Shown: one piece after another, positions 58,507-64,000 of the stretch | How the letters are laid out: each line of letters opens with the position of its first letter | Numbering within the stretch: position 1 is the first letter of the stretch | From: Patagioenas fasciata | Taxonomy: Eukaryota > Chordata > Aves > Columbiformes > Columbidae | NCBI RefSeq assembly: GCF_037038585.1 | Contig: NC_092526.1 | Location: forward strand, 37,523,501-37,587,500 | DNA: 64,000 nucleotides | Direction of reading: 5' to 3' | Position numbers and translations under genes: made by a program | The notes under the pieces: model-generated | Database searches by the model: none | What the model was told of the DNA's origin: nothing | The model's input: only the letters and a program-made list of their open reading frames with translations

Positions 58507-61500
58507 GTGAATGTGGTGCCAGGCCCTGGGAAGGAGCAAGCAGTGAAAATGCAGCCAGGCGGCCAAGGGCAAAGGTGCTGCAGCTTGCCACACTGGGTGA
58601 CGTGACCCACCTGGTCAATCAGCTCCTGTTTCTCATTCCTGTTTTTATTTCATCACCAAAACTCTGTGAGGAGCAGCAGGCGGTTGTACGAGGCTTTTTT
58701 GCAATATAAGTATTGTCTGAGTTTTTAATAATCGGCCCCAAGTTGTTTGTGACCTGTGCCGGGTTTATTCCAGGGTGGCAGGGATGCAGGTGAGCTCGCT
58801 GTGGAAATGACAGCGACAGCTCCTGAGCTGCAGTACTGGGGCTGTGCAGGAGATGCTGAGGAGCACAACAGGCCCCAATCCCAACTGTTCCTCTCAAACC
58901 CAGAAATTACATCCCGCAATAATGCGGTATAGTCTGTACAGCAGCTCGCATATGCAGAACTGATGGTCCCCAAGCAGCGTGAGATAAGGGAAAGCGTGGG
59001 GAAGTGGAATATCTTTAATACCTTTTTTTTTTTTCAAGGGGAAATTCTCTTTCACTTTTCATTTCCTCTTGTTTTTCCTTTCTGAATTTGTGCTTTAACA
59101 TTAGGTTTGGTTCTGTCTTGGTAGCATTCAAGTGAAGGCTTACATATTTCATCAGGATTTTCTCTTTTGTTTTCAGGGCTGAAAGTCCCAAACAATATGA
59201 AGCAGTCACAGCCGCGTACACATCTGGAGTCCTTTCATCCACTCCAAACAGGCACTTTCCTTTATTCCTATTCACACTCATTACCTAATTTCCTAAAGAG
59301 GCTGCAGCTCTTTAATGCCTGAGTGACGTATGTCAAAATGTCTTGCTTGGCTCTTCCACTATGTGATAATTCAGTATATCCTGTTTCCAGAGCTGAGGAA
59401 ATACATTTCCTTCACTTCAGCTCATTACTCTTTAGGAAATTGCTTTTCTTCAATTATCCTGACAACCTGGATTTTGACAGCTCCAGGCTCGCCGGGTGAA
59501 GCTCCTGCAGTCTCTGCAAACACTTATTTTCCTTGAGACTTCTCTGTCTGTCATCTATGATGTCCTTCCTAGAAAGGACCTTTTATTTGGGACTTTTCTT
59601 ACCTCTGCCAATGGAGACTGGGTGTCAGGGTGCAATTTACAATGCTGATCGTGAAGGTTTACAAAATACTGGTTTACTGTCTCCTCTCTGAAAAGGTAAT
59701 GTGTCGCTTTGCAGGCTCATGGATATCTCCATGGGTGAGCTTGTATTACCCATTCCTGTGCTAATGTAACTTTTATAGCCAAGTTTTATGAAATGACGCA
59801 TCACTTGGGTTGCATGGAACAGGATCTTAAGGAAACCATTAGCAAGATGAACTACAGGGAGCACTCCTCAGCACTTTCTAATCCAAGAGCCACTTAACCT
59901 ATCTGGAGGAAAAACCACAGATTATCTTGTAAGGAGCTGTCATGAGAGCTTTCACTTAAAACACAAGACAGATAAGACCATACTTTGAACGTCTGAACCT
60001 CGCTCTCCTTGTGCATGTAGGATATTGGGCTCTTCCATCCCCTCATGGCCTCCATGGCCCCTGAGCCCTCTCCCTGGCCCTTGTTATGCTAATCTGCCCA
60101 GTAACTCCAGTAACTTCTTGCTGGTCCTTCCCCAGGGCTTTGTGGTATCCTCCAATGTTGTCTCAGAGGGCTCAGACCCAGACGGAGGGTGGCCCTGTGC
60201 TGACACACCTGGTGCGTGACACACCTTATGGCTAAAACAGGAATGTCCTGTGCTCTTGCACATGCTCCTTCATGCTGCTAAAAGCACCTTCCTACATCTC
60301 AGGGATGACTATGAGGAAATCCCATGCTGTACCAGGGAGGAGGCAGCACAGATTGAAATCTGTGAAACTGGTCAGTTCATAAGAAGAAAACACTATACCA
60401 ATGTGAGGAACTATTTATACTTTATCTTATCTTGCATTTGAATCCTAGCCCCCAGTAGGTCCATTTTTTTTCTTCAAAACTCGTGTGAGGGTCATCTTGT
60501 GAGGGTCATCCCCCACATCTCCTAGGGGCTGTCCTGACCCAGTCAGTTGTCCATCTGCTGCAGGAATCCTCTTTGAAAGCAGAGTCATTCTCTTGGGTTT
60601 GGTTTTCATCAGCTGTAGGTGACAAGTCAAAGAAGAGCAGCCCACAGCTCCACCTGGCCTCTCTCAGAAAGTAAAAGGCTCCAGGCTATTCCTTTTCTTC
60701 ATACTCCACCAATAATTACATGTTTTATGGCAGAGTTTCAGATTCCTCCTTCTTTAACCAGTCCTCCACTGGTGACACCAGCCAAGATGTGTTTATTTGC
60801 TGAAAGCCTGTAAACATATGTTGATGTTACTCCTTTCTAACCACCGCTCTGAACATGCATCTCATTTTCAGGTGGAATGAACCTCTCTAAGCTTCTCCTT
60901 GTCTCACCTTTGAACACTTTTTGGCAGTTTCCTGTGACAGTCTGATGGGAAGGAGGAGTCTACCGCTTGCTGATGTTTTTTTCCTCTTCTGTGACTACAA
61001 AGCTCCTTTTGGGTATTCATCACCTGGGCTCTCTTTCAGGAGATAAGGCAGACTGCCCAGTGGCAGCTTCAACATTAACCAGCTGTCAGGTAAGTGAGTC
61101 TCATGGTCTTTGCAGGGACACAGCAACTGTGCCTGCAAGTGGCACCAGCTCCTCTGTCCTGCTGGTGTGGCTCCTTTGTGGGCTTCACCAGCATATCTTG
61201 GTGTGGTCCTGGGGTTTGTAGCTGTTTTGTCGCTGCTTCTAAGGTAACCTTAAAACTGCAGGTGTGCTCTTCTGTTGACAAGTCTTTTTGCCTGCAGTTA
61301 AAACCAGACACCAAACTGTGGGGAAAATTAATGGCACCTGCAAATTACGTGCGCTTAAATACTGAGCTGCTTCATTTGCAAGTACAATTGGGTATTTTGG
61401 TATCTGAGGCCTGTGCTTCATGCATCTGCATATCTTAAGCATGTAAACAGCTGGAATTTGCTCTGCGGACCTGCTCACGTTGGCAGGCAGGCACACTGGT

Positions 61501-62752
61501 GAGGCTGAGCTCAGCATGTTGGAGATGGCTCCTCTGCACATCCAGTGTTGTGCATGTGACGTTGGTGATCCCTGCCAAAAAAAAGCAGCTCCTGCTCTTC
61601 CTCTGTCCTCCACTGGCTTTGGGGATGACTCTGTGTTTCCCTTCAACACACCTGATTGTTGCTGAGGACCCAAGGCTCGCCTTGAACCTTGCAACAGGGT
61701 ACCCTTGCCCAGATGAGATCCTGCACCATGGCCAGAAAGTCTTGGAGACCAGCCTGGCCCTTGCTGAGCTCAGCGCAACCTTGGCCACTGATGTAGAGGA
61801 CACACACGCCCTCAGCGAGGGATGCAGTTTTCTAGAGCCCGTCAGGACTCATAGATTTCCTCAGCTCTGCAGAAGGGCGATATGTACGTGGTGTGCAAGC
61901 AGTTAAATCCAGCAGGGATGCATCACCCTTCCTCTCTCTGGTGTTTCCCCCAAGCCGATCTCAAGTAATTTTGAAAGCTCATATTTTGATCTCGCTGTAT
62001 ACGGAAAACATCGTAGCTCCAAACCCTCATCCCGGCAGCACGTGGTAACACCATTGCTGAGAAATGGAACTGCTGTTCTTTGAATCCAAAGTGATTTTTT
62101 TTTTATTTATGCACCTTATCTGCCAGGTTGCTTTGCAGGTGACTGGAAAGCCAAAGGCTCATAGCACTGTTCTATGCCTCAGGTCCTCTGTGGCCATGGG
62201 TAGCACTGTGCAAGGCCAGTGTTCACAGCATCGCCACCCAGCCCTGTGCTGCATAAAATGTGTTTCTGAAGCTGAGTTGCTGAGAAGATGCCGCGCTGGA
62301 CGTGTGGGTGGGACAGGCAGAGGGAGCCGCCGTGGAGGTGCCTGCCGTGCGGGACAGACAGACAATGTGAAATCATTAGACAAGTGAGCAATTTGTGATC
62401 AAACGGAGCAGAATTACCTGCAAATGAAAAATTATCAAAGCGTATCGGGGAAAGCGGGAACACAGAAGGGATAAAGAGCTCAGCATTAGCCTCCTCTCGC
62501 AAAGAGCGTCAGGGCAATAATAACTTGACAGGGCTTTGATTTCTGGTGAATGCCTAGGATGCGAGCCATTTGTTCACTGCTGGCAGAAGATTTTGTTAGG
62601 GGTGAGGAGACCAGGGGGAGCAGCCCACGCTTGTCGGCTGTCTCCAGAGGAGCGACGGCTTGATGTTGCGGTACCTCTGCCATTGGAGCGGGGAGAGCTG
62701 ATGGGCTGCTCTGTGTGGGCACTCAGGGGCAGCCAGCAGCTTACAAAGCCCT

Positions 62753-62815
62753 TTATTACTGCTTCTTATTATTGTTGTAATTGTTTTATTATTACTACTA
62801 TTATTTGTTATTACA
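62753..62815. repeat. TTA/TAT trinucleotide-like low-complexity tract
   Basis: Repeated TTATTA and TACTAT units on the + strand with interruptions; an old, decayed microsatellite. Confidence 0.7.
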
Positions 62816-64000
62816 GACACCTGCAAAGACACACAGGCTGTTTTTTCTGCCTTCCTAAATGCCAGCAGCTATTTTGTTAGCAGTGAATCTGCCAAGTGTG
62901 TGCGGGTGTGCATGCACATCTGTAAGACACTGTTATTTCTTCACTTTTTTTGTTCTTTCCTCCACACTGCCATGCTCAGACCAGCCAAAATCCGGTTTCA
63001 ATATATGGAGAAATGTGTTTCTCTGTAACTTTTTGTACATCCAAGCCTTAGTGTCTCACAGGGTGTGTGTTTGTGTCAAGTTCCTGATATGTCCACAGAA
63101 AGTCAGAGGTAAAAGACTTAGTGGTGATGCTTTCAGGTACAGAAATACTGTCTGGGACCATTTGGCATCCTCTGCATGGCACTCCTGCCCTGGAGCTTCA
63201 AAGGCAGTTTGGGAATCAGGTGTCTCATGCTCTTCACAGGGAGGATCAGTGTACATTTGTATCCACACCTCAGACCACACAGGCAAGGGGTAATTGGGGT
63301 CAGGGCCCCTTAAAAGCCAGGCAAGCACTGCGGTGACTTAGCAGCCACGAGCTGATCCTCAGGCCAGGGGAGTCATGTAGATGGAGGGATCCCCTCTAAA
63401 ACAAAATGTGCATGACAGCAGAAGCACTTGGAGACTGCAGGAAAGTCTGGGGCGCTGATGGGGCTGCTGTGAACCCTCTTTCAGTCATCTTAATGTACAA
63501 GTCCTTATGAGAAGGCGCTGGCTGAATATCAGCTCAACTGGAAAAATGCCGGTGACTGGAAATGTCATCAGCTGCCTGTGGGCCAGGCTGGCCCTGAGCT
63601 GATAAGGAGCAATGCATAATTAAAATGTCAACGTGAAACTGGAGGAATGGAGAGGCTGGTTGCATCTCTTCTCCATCCTGCAGGAAGCAAGACCCCTCTG
63701 CTGCCAGCTGTTCCAGCAGCTGGACTTTACCTAAAGTGTCAGTGAAAAGCTCTACTCTCTCTTAGAAAATACAAAAGTGGCTGATCTCCTGCTTGCAGAG
63801 AAAACCCAAAGCTCTTGCTCCATAGACTTGAACAAAGAAGGTAAGTAAACCCAACGTTTTTTGCTTTCTTTAACTTTTTAATGCAAATCTTCTGATGTTC
63901 TGGGTTGCAACCTTGTTTTCTTGATGTTCTGGTAGATGCTGGGGGAAGGAGAGACAACCAGAAGCAGAGCTGACCAACGTCCCATAGTGGCCATCAGGAA

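Larger units (their letters stand above)
52311..64000. other. Intergenic DNA downstream of INO80D
   Basis: No coding exon can be supported: open frames stay under about 151 codons, lack family resemblance and mostly overlap antisense shadows. The stretch holds a degraded sense CR1 (57915-58506), a GGTTGGGTTT repeat (53881-53900), a TTA/TAT-rich tract (62753-62815), a nine-base C run near 56290, and some possible regulatory segments. By synteny the next gene should be NRP2 in the opposite direction, but none of it is visible. Confidence 0.6.

Noticed and set aside
57986-58610. Minus-strand open frames over the second CR1 copy
   Set aside because: They are antisense shadows of the CR1 sequence.
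61239-61906. Overlapping open frames of up to 151 codons on both strands
   Set aside because: No recognisable protein family, no splice-supported extension, mutually overlapping; likely chance in moderately GC-rich DNA.
52311-64000. Exons of NRP2, the expected syntenic neighbour
   Set aside because: I looked for neuropilin-like coding sequence on both strands and saw none; the gene must lie beyond the window.
1-64000. CRISPR arrays, integrons, bacterial-type operons, tRNA or rRNA genes
   Set aside because: No spaced repeat arrays, cloverleaf-like sequences or rRNA-like blocks were seen; the window is an ordinary vertebrate locus.

Overview
This window is vertebrate nuclear DNA, most likely from a bird. 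The evidence is: intron-split genes with GT-AG junctions, one large CpG island, an AT-rich background, and two truncated CR1 retrotransposons ending in the short 8-bp tail repeats typical of avian CR1. There are no bacterial operons, CRISPR arrays, rRNA or recognisable tRNA genes. I identify genes by recognising spliced protein sequence from memory of the families; no database search was possible.

Layout. (1) 1-1315: the last three coding exons and 3' UTR of NDUFS1 (75-kDa core subunit of mitochondrial complex I), + strand, entering from the left. (2) 1316-9100: about 7.8 kb of AT-rich intergenic DNA. (3) 9060-10760: promoter and CpG island of the next gene, with a non-coding first exon ending at a splice donor at 9549/9550. 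(4) 18288-40548: nine coding exons of INO80D, + strand. Joined, they give one open frame of 3093 nt (1030 residues plus stop) with consistent phases at every junction. The protein has two Cys3His-Cys3His zinc modules, a Gln-rich segment, a very basic segment, an acidic segment and a long Ser/Thr/Pro/His-rich tail. (5) 40549 to about 52310: an unusually long INO80D 3' UTR, with a strong proximal poly(A) cluster near 43.5 kb and a likely distal site near 52.29 kb. (6) 52311-64000: intergenic DNA with one degraded CR1 and several AT/GC-mosaic stretches that could be regulatory.

The order NDUFS1 then INO80D on one strand matches the human arrangement on 2q33 as I recall it. The next gene beyond the right edge would be NRP2 in the opposite direction, but it is not visible here. 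The two genes are not a pathway unit: NDUFS1 is mitochondrial respiration, INO80D is a subunit of a nuclear chromatin-remodelling complex.

I find no undescribed biological system. The most interesting points are regulatory. They are: upstream ORFs with TGATG stop/start overlaps in the INO80D leader, including one abutting the main start codon; a 13/14-bp inverted repeat in the 3' UTR; CpG-dense patches inside the 3' UTR and intron 1; a tandem splice acceptor that would shift frame inside a zinc module; strong G-quadruplex potential; and an ancient turtle-like CR1 fossil in intron 1.
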